Shown: positions 34,201 through 47,139 of the stretch, piece after piece
Layout of the letters: each line of letters opens with the position of its first letter
How positions within the stretch are numbered: the first letter of the stretch is position 1
NCBI GenBank assembly: GCA_013397455.1
Contig: VYZB01000281.1
Span: forward strand, 818,887-882,886
DNA length: 64,000 nt
Source of the DNA: Crotophaga sulcirostris
Taxonomy: Eukaryota > Chordata > Aves > Cuculiformes > Crotophagidae
Reading direction: 5' to 3'
Notes under the pieces: model-generated
What the model saw: the letters and a program-made list of their open reading frames with translations, nothing else
Told to the model about the DNA's origin: nothing
The model's database searches: none
Made by a program: the position numbers and the translations under genes

Positions 34201-37200
34201 CACATCACTACTGTACCTTGCAATAACTGTACCCATGACAAGTCATGCCTTACTCAATTCAGAGAATGAGGCAGTGTTACCTTAGGGCTCCAGTGCTTTA
34301 TGTGGGCTACTTTAAAACATTTTTTTTCTGTTGATGTATCTTCAATCTGTTCCTGTAGGACAACAGATCTTAATGAGAACAAAGGAACCTCCCTCTTGTT
34401 GAAAGGCATGAGTGTCCCCTCTTGCTTCATGTATGCCTGCATATGTGGATACCTCTGGACAAGGCAGCTAACATGCCACACATGGCAAAGCATCTATCTC
34501 ACATGTTACATTTCCAGGAAGTAGAGAAGCTTCATCACCCCATAGGTGACAACCAACCTCTTATTCACTTTGACTTTTGCCCTGTGACCCAACCTTTCGT
34601 CTGCCAGAAGGACAATATCCAGGTACCCCTTTCCGCAAGCCACTGATTTCAGGAAATGTTATTCACCTCAAATCTGCAACTGAGACCACGCTGCACTTTC
34701 TGAGGTATTTTTTTATCTGACACATAGTTTTCTAGAACATTCTCCCCTTTAGTAATGGGATAAGTTTTCCTGTTAGTGTATAGGTCCCTGGTGGAACTGA
34801 AGCATGAAGTCAGACAAAATCTTGCTCATTCCTTTCCATCTTCCATTGATAAATTTGAAGGACCTTGAAACAGTTTCTGACACACAAGTAGTTAGCAATA
34901 TCTCCTGGATTTCAAAATCACTGAGGTAATTAGTGTGGAAGATAAGAAAACTGCAAAATGATGGGGTGAGGATCAAAAAAAGACTCAGAGGCTATTTTAA
35001 ATTGCATAGAAAAAAACTCAGCCCTGATTTACTAGGGACTATCTCAATCAAAATCTGTTTATCCACTCATGCCTATAATGGTACTTCATAGAGAGAAGTC
35101 TCCCATAGTCTTATCATTATTCATTACTACTCATTGCAATAATAATGTGCAGTGAATTCCTCTGCCCATGGAAAGAAGGTCTAAGTGTAGGTACTGAAAC
35201 AATGCTGTAATTACCTTGCTGCTCTTCCTGTACCACGTAATCCCCACCTTTTATTTCCTCCTTGCCTTTTTTTAGGGTAAATTATAAAATTAACAGTGTC
35301 AATTATCAGTTACGTTGTTTTGAATGTAAGGTTCTGAAAATTGCAAATTCTTTAAAAAAAAATATTGCTTATTTTAGTCTAAAAAGTGCCAGAGGAAATC
35401 AAGGCTGGAAACAGCCTACGGGAAGTCTTTTCTACCCTGTTTCCTTCTCCTTCTTCCCATTTTCCATCCATTTACTCTGAAATCTAAATCAAGTCCTTAC
35501 ATCTTCAGTGAGCCAAAGTCAGTTTTCCAGGAGATGGTTTTGCATAAAGAACCAATTTTCTACAACTGCAGGTAACAGGCATTATATGTAAAAAGTCTCC
35601 ACTAGTCGCTTTTTCTCCTCCCCTTTACCTTCTACCATGTTTTGTTTAAGCGTTGTAGTGGGAATCTGGAACACCAAATTCTTCTCCCTAGTATACACAA
35701 TATATTCATGAACTGCTCCGTGCTTCAATTTGTCTTCATGCGAGTTTGCATACATGATATTAATTTTCCCAATGCAACTATTATAACTTGGCATATTAAG
35801 CATTGAAAATTACTTTGAAATTAAGGATTGAAAGGCATACTAAAGTTGATTCGATGTTACAAACGTATTGTTATAACAACACACATTTCAAGACTATTTG
35901 GCCTATGTACCCAGCAAATTCACTCTCTAAAAAAAAATAACGAACTTCCCTTTACCCAATTACTCTCTCCACCCCTGTGTGTATGCCCTATGTTGACTCA
36001 TAGAAACATACTTAAATGGGCCAAATTTTATGCTGTTGTACAAAAATGGAGTTGCCTCAGGGATTAATTTTCCCACAAGTGTTTACTGATGTCAGATTGT
36101 AAACTCCTCAAAAGCATGACTAATTACAAATCCTCAGAGTTTCTCTTAAGAGGGAATCTTGTGCTTTGTCTAAGATCGGCAGTTCCTGGTTTGGCCTCAC
36201 AAAAACGCACACTGAATAATAAGTCCTCTATTCTCATGTGAATCCTCTAAAGGTCAGTTTAAGCAGGCTGACACAGCAGTAACTATGAAAATTTCTCAAA
36301 CTGATGGCTCATTTTCTTTGGAGAAGGGTGTTTAGTCAACACATAAGAAAATATTAAGAGCTCTGTAGGACAGATTGTGATTAATAATCACAAAGCACTG
36401 CTGAAATTGAGGTTTTCACTGTCTACCCCTTCTGCCTTGGAGAACTGTGTATTTATGTTCATTTTTCATTTCTTTCTTCCTTAAGGGTTGTAATTCTACC
36501 TTATTTTTAATTCTTAGTCCAGTGTTTTACTCATATTTGCACAATTGCAAGCACTTTGTATAGTATAACACTGCTCAAGCCGATTCATGGTGACTGCTCC
36601 GATGCCTGCTCTCAGCTGACTCAGTGAGGGAGCTTAAACCACTTCTGCAGCATTCAGCACAAATTAGAATCTAAATACATTGTTTAAGCTAACCTTTTTA
36701 CAGCCAGGGTGAGCCAAAATGCAGAACACTGGTCAATTCCTACAGCATAAGCAGTAATTTCTTAATACTTGTTAACATAATTGCTGTGATCATCTTTACT
36801 GTCATAATAGTGTCTGGAAGGGGATGAATGAAAGCTCGATAAAACTGTATTAAATATTCTGAGCATAACAACATTCTTTGGGATCTGTTATGCAATAATT
36901 CAAAAACCAGAAGATACTTTTGATTTCCTGCTGGTGGCTATTTCTGTTTTATTCATTTATTTATTTTTTTAATGAAGGTAAAATTTTCCTCCCAGTGAGA
37001 CAGGAACTATCAAAAAATCACAGCCTTGCTCATATTTACAGATGATTTTAAGTCATATCAGAAAGCACACTTTGACTACGAGCTTTTACACCAAGAAATT
37101 CTTCCAGTGTTATGACTGGCAAACAACTTCTAGGTTGTACCAGAGCAACTCGAATAATGGTTTTGCTTCCAGTAAGTTATTTTATAACCACACTGAAAGA

Positions 37201-38337
37201 CATTTGCTATCATAAAGGGCAAAGGGAATCAGAAAATTTACATTTTTATAATTCGTTATCTAGTGTCTTTCTCAGAGGGAAACTTCAACTTACTTTCTTC
37301 CACCTTGATGCTGTGTTAAATGTTTTTTTTTTCTTGACATGTTTTGATGTCCTTCTTTATAAAAAGTTCCTCAGCTGAGCTATACCTCATGGAAGTGGAG
37401 CCGTGCATTGCTTTTAGAGAAAGATTTACTCTTCCAGAACGTTCTCAGGTTTTTCTTACTGAAAACAATTTGTTTGAACCTATCTAAAAAAGAAGTTCTT
37501 CAAGTTTCTTTCCATTGGAATAATTAGTGAAGGTGAAACAGCTTTTTTCTATCCCATATGGACTTTTTGCCATTTCAGTTTACTCTGCTTTTACATATAT
37601 AGCCTAAGTCCTAAAATGCCTGGAGTTTGGAAATGAAGGATAAACACAGTTGACTACCTATTCAAAGAACAAGGAATTACTTTAAAAGCAGACAAGACAT
37701 GTTTTATTTTGTTTAAAAGCAACAGAACATATTTTTGAGCTTTTTGGAGGGAGAATTTAAATTTTGCTTTTTTTTAAACCCACAGATAGGATTGCAAACA
37801 TGCAATTAATAAATATCATGACATATATTTTAATGATTCTGATAAAAAAAGGATTTCAGAATTTTTTGACAACAGAAAACCAAAGGAAAGCATGCATAAA
37901 TAAGAAATAAGTTATCAAAGCTTTCTGTGTTAAAACCCCTCAGGTCTGCACATTTAAATGTGCTTCTCATGGCTTAATATTTTTAGCTGTTTCAATTAGT
38001 TTTCAATTCTCATGCTAGTGACTGCTATTTATTTTTTTGGAAATGATACACAACTGGATATACTTGATTTACCATCCCTGACACTAGGTCCACACCCCGC
38101 AGGACTGTCAGATCCCTGTAGCCCATTGAAATCAGTAGCAGTAAATCCTCTCCTGAACTGGACCTTATGGTTTTCTGAGCTAACTTCTACCAAAAAACAA
38201 TTTTGTGTACAGTTTGTTGTAACCTCTGATGGTTAACGTGGTGAGAGCTATCTCTCATGTAAAAGAACTCAGTTACTGTCCTTCTGTTTCTTTTATAGGA
38301 TAAATGTCAGCTCGGTAGCCTCCCACAGGGCCCACCT
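31214..38337. other. Long unassigned AT-rich stretch, repeat-poor
   Basis: About 7.1 kb in which no gene and no confident repeat is recognised. Frames such as 33179-33466 (95 codons) have no known motif. Words at about 38085-38140 ('cccattgaaatcagtagcag') weakly resemble the palindromic-repeat relics noted elsewhere. Confidence 0.5.
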
Positions 38338-38830
38338 GAACAAGAGAACAAGAAGTGACCAAAGGTCCATCTGCCTCCGACAGTGACAAGAGGAGAACCT
38401 CTTCAGGGACAGCATGCAAGCCCAACCACTTTTCTTGGTCTCTTCATGCTCCCCAGCATCTGCAAGTGTTACAGTTGGAATAGCAGCGGTATGTACACCG
38501 CTGCCCAGCACTTTAGCATCTTTCATTCATGAATTTGTCTGATCCCTTTGTAAACCTGCTGATGCTATCACCTCAACCTCCCGTCACAGTAAATTTTACA
38601 AATTCACTACCTGCTGTGTGTAGAAATACTTTCTTTCGACTGTTTTAAATTGAAATTTTTAAAACTAGTTTCAGCAAGTGCCTCTTGCCTTGCAGGATTT
38701 GATAAACAACTGTTCTGCATTCAGCTTACCCACCGTCTTCAAGAATTTGTAAAACTCAGTCATGGTCCTCCCCAGGCTGACAAACCCTAGCACTAGCAAA
38801 TAGAGGCAAATGATTTCTCTCCTCTTTTTG
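38338..38830 (-). mobile_element. Very old CR1/L3-type 3' part, minus strand
   Basis: Starts with 'agtgaccaaaggtccatctg' and 'cctccgacagtgacaagagg', then 'ttcatgaatttgtctgatcc' and 'gtgtgtagaaatactttctt', which follow the order of the antisense 3' UTR and ORF2 end of ancient amniote CR1. The right part ('aaactcagtcatggtcctcc') continues into ORF2-derived text. No open frame remains. Related to the relics at 2690 and 26140. Confidence 0.75.
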
Positions 38831-38857
38831 GCACTTCTGAGATCACATTTGTGCACA

Positions 38858-39265
38858 GTTTGGGGTCTGCAATGCAGGAACGATATTGATGAGCTGGAGA
38901 GAGTTCAGAGGGGGTCCTGTAAGGAGAGGCTGGGGGAGCTGGGCTTGGTCAGCACGGAGTAGAGTTGACTTTGGGGAGACCTAGCAGTTTTCTGCACATA
39001 CTTAATGAGAATTGTTGATTGATGAGAGGCAACAAACACAATTGCAACACAAGCAATGTGCCTAGATATAAGGAAAACAGGGACGGAGGTCAGAAACTGT
39101 AACGGGCCCCAGAGAGGCTGTGGAACATCTGTCCTCAGAGGCTGTCAAGACTTAGATAGACACAGACATGGAAAACCCAAAGTGACTTTGAAACTGGTTC
39201 TGCTTTGAGCAGGATTGGGTCAGGTGAACCCTGGAGATCCCTTCCAGACTCTCTGATCTGTCATC
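38858..39265 (+). mobile_element. Old CR1 LINE 3' fragment, plus strand
   Basis: Sense CR1 words: 'cagtttggggtctgcaatgc', 'gagctggagagagttcagag', 'aggctgggggagctgggctt', 'atataaggaaaacaggg', then 'gtgaaccctggagatccctt' and 'ccagactctctgatctg' at the 3' end. It lies head-to-head against the preceding minus-strand relic. More diverged than the 10-24 kb copies. Confidence 0.88.
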
Positions 39266-40542
39266 TTTTTTTCTTGAACATTTGAGCACTGCAAGAAGTT
39301 TTTGAAACATTGTGGATGATAGCTTGGAGGAGTGAATCAGGCAGATCTGCTGAGATGCCTAGTTCAAATCCCACCAGACTAAGTATAACATGTGCTTTTC
39401 ATCATTGTCATCTTTGAAACATTCAAGAGCTACAAGGCAGGACACAAAGTAGCCTGAAGGACCAAAATCATGTCTGGATCTGTCTGTAGATATTTTTAGC
39501 TTTCTTCCATCTTCAGAAGAAAGTAGAAGAGCGTAAGCCTCTCCTATCTGAAGCCTGGAGTAATTTTATCACTGAATTGAGATTTAGTCCATCATGATGC
39601 TTTGCCTTGATCAGGGTAATCAAGGACTACATCAGGAAGGTGTTCAAGAAAAAGTCTTTCTGATCATTTCATCACTTGTAAGTTAGGGTTAATGCTTTTG
39701 TGAAACCTCTTTAGGTCTTTTAGTATGTTTTTCTTACAGGAAGAGCAAAAAAGTCACCAGCACAGAAGCACTGCCACCTTGCACAGCCACCTTCCCAGTC
39801 AGGGTGAATTTCTCTCTGCCTTTCCTTTTCCTACTTTACTGGTGACTTCCTTCCACATGGTCACTACGTTTCGTTTACAGCAGACTTGGCAGTGACCCTG
39901 TTGCACTTTAACTTGTCTTTCTGTAGCTCCAGCTGCTGTTTCTGTATTAAGACTGGGTTTGGTGTGTCTCCAAAGATGTGTTGCTTCAACGAGTGTACAA
40001 AATGGGACAAGTTATCCTTTCCCCTGTGCTCTGCTGCTAAGCTTTGGTTTTCCATTTATGTTCACCTGTAAGCTTTGTGCAGCATTCCTAAAGGTCTGAG
40101 GCTTCAGAGCAGAAATTCCCACCTTGCTGTTTATACAGAGGCATCACCAGGAAGTCCCAGTGGAGGCAGAAATCCACTGCACTGGGGCTGTGCGTGTCTG
40201 TTGGCTGCACAGAGATCCCCAGAACATCATCACTTGTACTCACTCTGAATGAGCACTGTTGCACATGGGCTAGAAGTTATGGTGGGAACTGGAGAGTTGG
40301 AGGGCAGGTTTCAGCTGAGTAGGAACAATGGTCTTGGCATATCAGCTATTTCTATATGGCATGGACACTGCAGTTTGTGGATGCACTCAAATAACCCATT
40401 GTGAGCTTGAGGGTCTCTACAGTGTGCTCTACTGGGTGATGTGGGCATGCTTACTGTCCCTGGTTGACAGGCAGAAACTACAGGAGAAATTATTTCTGTA
40501 TTATTTCCACGTTTATTTTTACAACTGAAAAATGAAACATAT

Positions 40543-40583
40543 ATTTGGCAGGGCTTCTGTTTGTTGTTTTGTTTAGAGCTGTG
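40543..40583. repeat. 41-base unit, copy 1 of 2
   Basis: Begins 'atttggcagggcttctgttt' and ends 'tttgtttagagctgtg'. By my count it matches 54042-54082 at 37 of 41 positions, while the flanks do not match. In both copies one frame reads LA-x-x-LFV-x-LFRAV. No family recognised. Confidence 0.7.
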
Positions 40584-40610
40584 GGAAATGAAACATCCAG
40601 GGAGACTGAA

Positions 40611-40645
40611 GGCCAGATCCTGCATCCATTTACACCATTGCAAGA
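40611..40645. repeat. Relic of an ancient amniote palindromic repeat (candidate)
   Basis: 'ggccagatcctgcatccatt' followed by 'tacaccattgcaa' resembles the 'ggccagattctg...tttacaccagtgtaa' edge of the same unnamed old repeat seen at 6311 and 56650. Confidence 0.35.
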
Positions 40646-43600
40646 TCAGTATTTTCACTTCAGACATGAGGGACTTGAAGGAATCTTAGACATGACTGAA
40701 TCCCCATTGTCAGGGGACACTCAAAGCAGTGCTTTATTCATCTTTATTCATACAGTATCCTTTCCTTCTGATCATCAAGAAGTTTAGGAGAAAACAACCA
40801 TCAAGCCTTAAGGTATTTGCCTCGTCAAATTAATATACAGTGTAAAAGTGCCCAGTTTTAAAAATACCTTTATAAGCAATGGCTTATGCTGAGAACAAGC
40901 AAAAAGAAAATCACAGTTGTATGATCTTTGCTACAGAAAGGACTAAACAGATAACCATTTCCTAGTAAACTGTTTTTCCAGGCTTACTGATATGCACCCA
41001 TGTAGAAGATGCTTAAATACCTCTCACAGCCTGATTAGCCTGAGGTTTGTGACAAGACTTTTTGTGCTTTGAAGGTGAAAAAATGAAACAACACAATAAA
41101 AACTGAACCCCTTCCCCCACAATTTTGCATCTCGCTGGCTCTCCAGTAAGATCTTCTAACAGAATACTTTTTCCTCAAGGAAAAAGAATAAATCACTGAA
41201 GTAGGTTAAGGACAGAAAGAACAGCACAGTGTGCAGGATGATTTTGGATCCAGAGAAAGTGAGAAAATCTTCTAGGCACAGCACTTGTTTGCTTGCCTGA
41301 ACTGGTTTCACTGAGAATTGCCTGCTGGACATGTTTGTGTTTACTGTACCTAATTGATAATCAACCAATATAACAACTATTCCAGGCTGATGGCTGAACT
41401 GTCACATTAGTTTGTTGTGTTTCTTTGACCTTAATTTTAATTAAACGTAATTGTTTTGGCTGCTGCTTAAAAGTAGCTGGTATGTTTCAATAAATCACTT
41501 TCAGGTATTTCATTAGTGGTGAGTACTGAAAATCAAATTGAGCTTAGGATGAAAATATAGCTTGACTCTTTTAGCTTGTGCTTACTTAGCCAGAAGGAGT
41601 TGCAGGGTAGGAAAATATTTTAATGGATATTTTAGAGCAACTGATACCCAATCCATAGAAACCATGACAAAGATGTGTGGGAATAACATTTTAGATGGAA
41701 ATTTACCCCAGTGAGAGTAACTGTGAATGTTCAGTGTTTTGACTATCGGTAAACGTTCTTCAAACAGGGACTCTAGCAATCCATTCAGATAGTAATTTCC
41801 TCAAGTCCTGGAGTCTGGGGTCCTTCCAGGAATTAGTCTGGAATAAAATATTTAATATGGTAGTGCCATTACTAGTAAAAGGGAGAGGTGAAAACACCCT
41901 GACTTGTAGGCTTGTTGATGACAGTAAGGAGAAACAGTGGTTCCTCCAAAGGTTTAGTCCAAAACCTGCTGAAGTTACTGAGTGTGTGCAGATGACACAG
42001 AATGGTTGTTTTTTCTGGTGCTTCTTAATGTGCTATGTTGGTGCACTCATTAAAAGATTTACCATTCAAAGTCTTTGTGTATTCAATATGGTAGAGAATG
42101 CTCTGATTTAATATTAGCAAAAAGTGGACTACTGCATCCACTTAGCACATCAAGATGGATAGACCTTCAAGGACAGACCTTCAAGGGGACCTGACCTTAG
42201 CCCTGCTGCCTTTTCATGTTTTCACTGCAGTCACCTGTGCTTCTAAACTACTCATTTCTTCAGAAGTTCAAGTGAGAAGATCATGAAAGATGAAGAACAT
42301 CTGATTTGCTTGCAAATTCACTCAACCTCAACCACCTGTCTTCCTTTGTGGTCTATGATTAAACCTTCTTAATGATTTTCCTGTGCTCTCTGCTCTTTCA
42401 CCTCCAGTTCCATTTTTCTGCTTCTGAATTCCTATTTTTTTCCCATCCTTCTTGACCTCCCAACACACTCCAGCTTCAACTGCCTGCTTCTTGGTTGTCC
42501 ATCCTTTAGTCATTATGGGTGCTACCCATATTATTTTCTAATTACAGTCAACAGCTCCCTTTACTCCTTTGGTAAAATTTGGTAGAAATTCCTTTTAGCT
42601 CCCTTTATTCCTGTTGTAAAAATGTGTGCTACTGAAAAAGACACAAATAAAATAGCCATATCTTTGTATGTGATTGCAAAGCATAGGAATCAGAACTGAT
42701 ACAGTTCCAAAACCAGCTAGAAACAGAGAATTGAGTCGTTGCTTAAAATCAGACTCTTCTTTTAAGTCCATCAGTGAGATCTGAAGGATAGATTAGGACT
42801 AAGAATTAAATGTTATTTGTAAGCTTTGGGTTGTTTAAAGTTGCAACTAAATATACTTTGTCTTCCTGACACAGTGATTTCAGTGGATTTCAAGGGGATT
42901 GTTCAGTGGGTTTTGAAGTGTCCTGGAAAGGACAAAGTGGTACTACTGTGATAGAGATATTAACCTTCTGTATAGTCACTTTTCTCTAAAACTCAAAACT
43001 CTTTTGGGAAAGAGATAATTTTCTATGAATTTCTGCAGCATGTAGCATAATGGGCTCAAACTTTTCAATTAATAGATGTTACTGAAAAAAATACACTTTA
43101 AATCATTATAGATTTCATAATAGATATTTGCAAGCATCTTTAGGCAGCAGTAGATTACTATTTAAGGAATAAGTTCCTACTCAATATAAAGTAAGGTGGC
43201 AGAATGAGGTTACGTTCTCGTCAGTGGTTAGAGTGATTGTGTTGTGTTATGTGAATTGAGTTTAATTTAATGTCCAGAAGAGAGGTACGTCCTCTCTTGA
43301 TAAAAGTGTTTTGGAAAACTTTAGGCTAATAAGGCAAAAGCTAAAAACATTATGTTCAGGAATAAGCTCCATCAACCCAGTATCCAAGGTGATATTAATA
43401 ACATCATAAGTTAAAGGAACTGTACATGAGGTGATTTTGTAAAACCCACTAAACTCCTTTCTTTATTCAAAACAGAGGTTTAATTGGTAACTGTGTAGCT
43501 GAATTGAGCCAACAAAAGGTATAATTGATTATAAACCCTATATACCACTAATAGCAGCTATTTTTTTTATTGTATTGGCAGCCAAAATTGCATTTTCTTT

Positions 43601-43958
43601 CTATCTCAGGTCACTTACCATCCAAATGAGCATTTGTTAATGGAACCAGATCATTAGTAGCTGCTTTACTGATTTCCATGCCACTGCCTGAGTGCACATT
43701 TAAATGTACACAAAATGTTCAGCCTTGGCGTCTCTGCCACCTAAATATGAAGTTCTCTGCATCTTGACAAACTGCTCATTTTGCAGCTTTCAGTGGAATT
43801 GAAAGAAGTGCTGACCAACAACTAGGTTAGTCTAATTACCCTTACAGAAAAATTTGGATCATTGTTATAGAAAGGAAACTAAGGAAACAGAAGGAAGCCC
43901 AAGAAAATACAGTGGACATGTTCTTATTTTTTTTAAGAGGTCATGTTTGATGCAGAAC

Positions 43959-44009
43959 TATATAAATATATATGTGTATATATATATAAATATGCATATT
44001 TATATATTT
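43959..44009. repeat. AT-rich (TA/TATAAA) microsatellite
   Basis: About 50 bases made almost only of 'tatataaatatatatgtgta'-like units; it may melt easily. Confidence 0.9.
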
Positions 44010-44367
44010 CCTAAATAGAGCACTGCTGTGAAGAGGAAATGGCTGCTTTCTGGACAGATTTCACATTTCACTTGTACCCAAATATACATGTGGCATAACT
44101 GTGTAAAAATAAAATTCTATTTTGTGTGTGTGTGGTGAAACAGAGGAGTAACCTCTCAAGATGTACTTGTAAGTCCACTGTGTCAGGCATTCTGTTCACT
44201 ACAGTCTTATTTCCACCTTAAGACTGGTGCATCCCACAGGCTTGTTGCCAATTGACAATAGGGAACACAGGCCAGATGGGTGAATAAATGTGGATGAAAT
44301 TTAGGGCATCTGAAAGTGGAAGAAAGAGACGGTGTCTGTCCTCACATGAGCACGCTTTAAACAGATT

Positions 44368-44505
44368 CCCATTTAGCTAATGAATGACTAAGGCACAGAG
44401 GAGTTACCTGTCTTGCCAGAAATCACAAAGGCAGTAGAAACATCTGGCTTTCCAATATGTGTCTCTTGGATGGTAGTCCAGCACCAGAGTCCCAAGATCT
44501 GTTTT
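44368..44505 (-). mobile_element. MIR-like SINE relic, minus strand
   Basis: 'cccatttagctaatgaatga', 'ctaaggcacagaggagttac', 'cttgccagaaatcaca' and 'tccagcaccagagtcccaag' follow the antisense MIR order (deletion-tolerant core, then tRNA-like head). In MIR the corresponding words are close to 'cccatttacagatgagg', 'ctgaggcacagagaggtt' and 'cttgcccaaggtcaca'. Highly diverged, as expected for MIR in a bird. Confidence 0.6.
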
Positions 44506-45348
44506 CCTTTCTGTGCCTTCAGCCAGGCAACAAGGTGATAGATGATGCTAAGATTATTTCATATCAACTCATTATGCAGTAAAAGAAGACTCAGCATTTC
44601 CCCCAAGGATAAACCATTGTACGTAGACCTCTCATGCAGTAAGAAATCTATATAAGAAACATAAAATTTTAGGAGTAAACTCATTCATTTTGAGCACCAC
44701 AAAAGATGAAAAGATCAGGATGTAGCAAAGTTCAGGATTAGTGTCTTGCTCTGATGAAAGCTTCCTTCTTCAGCTTGAACAAGTAATCCAGTGTATTTTC
44801 ACCTCCCCTACACCGAGCCATCTGTTAGTTAGCCATCTCAGCCAAGACAGTGATACCTCTTACTCCTTTCCTTCCAATGCTTTTTCGTGATTAAAATAAA
44901 CAACTCAACTTCTTTTCTCCAAATGCTGAAATATTTAATGTTTAAATAGCTCTGTATGATTACTTAGATGGTAGAAGAGATGGCGGATGCTTACTACTTC
45001 CAAATTTATTAGAGCCTGTCTAAGGGAAAAATAAAACTCTTTTTTATGAGATTCCACAAAATCTCAGTAGTGTTTTGTTCCCTCTAGATTATCTTCTAGT
45101 CCCTTAGCTTAAAATCTCGCAGTGTTCTCCAGTGCTGCCAAGATCTGAGTTGGTTTCATTGGAGTAAACAAGAAATCTTTTAGTCCAGAATAAATCCACA
45201 GATTTAGAGCGGAAGGTAAAAAGCATAAGAAAAGTCTTAAGGAACTCACAAGGGATTCTTTCTCACTTCCTATCCTGTAATAGTATGTAAGATTATATGT
45301 AACATTTTTAGTATCCAGCACAACACAGTTGTATTACATTATAAAGGA

Positions 45349-45381
45349 AATAGATAATAGATAACAGATAATAGATAACAG
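45349..45381. repeat. Short AGATAAY tandem repeat
   Basis: About 33 bases of alternating 'atagataat' and 'agataac' units. Confidence 0.85.
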
Positions 45382-46835
45382 AGGCTTACTTTTCCTTTGT
45401 AGGATACCTTTTCTACTATTGTGCTGATAATAGCTCTCTACTGAAGGGTTAAAATGTGTTTAAAAAAGGGCAGGATTTCTGCTTCTTTATAGCTTGACTG
45501 TGTGAAATTCCAAATGGGTCTAGCTTCCAGGGTCTTTGAATTTTTCATGCAATTTTCATTTCTAGTCATGATTTTCTACTAGGAAAGAATTTTGAAATGT
45601 GTGTCTCTCTCTGAAACTATTTTGTCTGTTCTCCTTTCTTTATTGATTAATATATCTAAAAAAATTTGAAACTATTATACAAAAAACCTGTCAGACTGGA
45701 GTATTCTGGGTATACTCAGGATGCGTCAATGTGCCACATGCATTTAAATTATTTTTTAATGAATGGCAGGTGGGTTTTTTTTCAAAGTCATTACAAAGGA
45801 AAAGAGTATAGAAAATGTGGCTGGGAATTTTCTTTTGGAAGTGCATTTATTGTTTCGTAAGTATATGAGAGGTATACATATAAGGGCATATCAATTGAGG
45901 CTGTTTCTTTCTGTGAATTAGCTTAGATCCTCCCAAAATTGTACCATTTGTACCCTTCCTCAGCTGCAGACAGCCCTGGGTTGTGCACAGATTTGTGTGG
46001 AGCAGTGTGTAGTCTGTTGGCAGGAATTTTCATAGCGATGGTTAGGTGAGGACCTGTGGGTGAAAGAGTATAATGCAGATACTGTTAAGTGATTTAACTT
46101 TCTGCTTCATTGCCGGTGTTGATTGTGTGCATATGAACTCCAGGTGTTTTAGAACAAAGCTTGGGTTTTTTTAAATTTTTTTTTAGTCCATCACTTTTCT
46201 ATATTTTAATCTATTTAATACCATATTCAGGAGTGTAATATCATATTGCCTATCATTTGTCTTTTTAAGGTACCCCAAATAAAAGATCCTGACTTGATTG
46301 AATAATAATCTTGACTGCAACCTCTTTCATGAAAATGGAATACTCTTTAATTCCTCTGAGGTACACAGGCTGCAAGATGTATTGTGTAAACTATATGGAG
46401 CTTTCTGAGATTAAAGACAAAACTTGCATTTATATTAAGTACTATGATTCTCTTTCTGCTTCAGTGTTTGGTATTTTTTTTTTGGCTATTTTTTTAAGGA
46501 TAGTGAAGCTCAATTATTTATGGTATTTTACATGCAAAGATTACTTCTAGTTTTATACTTGCATTTAAAAAAAATAATTTCCCATTTATACACGTGTTGA
46601 GAATATGTAGAGTTTGTTTACTAGGGACATCAAAACATGCAAAGGCTGTTTTATCAAGTGGTGCTGAAATTAAACCATACGTTTAAAAACTAAAGATTAG
46701 ACTGTAATCTAGTGAAGAAAGGGCTTATATGGTCTCACGTTCAGGTACTTCAGAGAGCACACACCTTTCTCTGGAAAGGCCTGGTGCCAGACAATTGAGA
46801 CAACATACACAACCAGGGGGTATGGGGTCTCAAGT

Positions 46836-46946
46836 CTTCCTTCCTTCCTTCCTTCCTCCCTCCCTTCCTTCCTCCCTCCCTTTCATCCATTGATTTCTCC
46901 CTCTTTCTCTCTCTCATTCTTTTTCCTCTGTCCTCTCTTTCCTGCC
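46836..46946. repeat. CCTT/CCCT/CT pyrimidine tract
   Basis: A (CTTC)n run at 46836-46881 passes into CCCT and CT units with a short interruption near 46882-46895. Almost all of about 110 bases are pyrimidine on the plus strand, so a triplex-type structure is possible. Confidence 0.9.
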
Positions 46947-47139
46947 CTGTTTCAGGTGATATCAAAAGATTGTATATGCATGTGAATTTATTTCAATTCT
47001 GTATGTATTTATGCATGGCTATACATATGCACATATATATATTTGTATAAACAGTTCTTTGAGTAAAGATGAGCGTATATGTGTGAATATACTTCTTTCA
47101 TATATAAGAAAAGATTCAACTAATTAGAGTGATGCAAAT

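Larger units (their letters stand above)
39266..44367. other. Long unassigned stretch
   Basis: About 5.1 kb without a recognised gene. It contains one member of a 41-base pair (40543), a palindromic-repeat relic (40611) and an AT microsatellite (43959). A minus-strand 63-codon frame at 39864-40055 has ordinary amino-acid composition but no known motif. Confidence 0.5.
44506..47139. other. Unassigned sequence with simple repeats
   Basis: No gene recognised. Contains a short AGATAAY repeat (45349) and a long pyrimidine tract (46836). The remaining sequence shows no repeat that I know. Confidence 0.5.

Noticed and set aside
39864..40055. 63-codon minus-strand ORF with ordinary protein-like composition
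   Set aside because: Too short and unmatched to any family; an open frame on the opposite strand overlaps it.
42160..42190. Short direct duplication of 'agaccttcaagg'
   Set aside because: Two copies of a 12-base word; ordinary slippage with no further structure.
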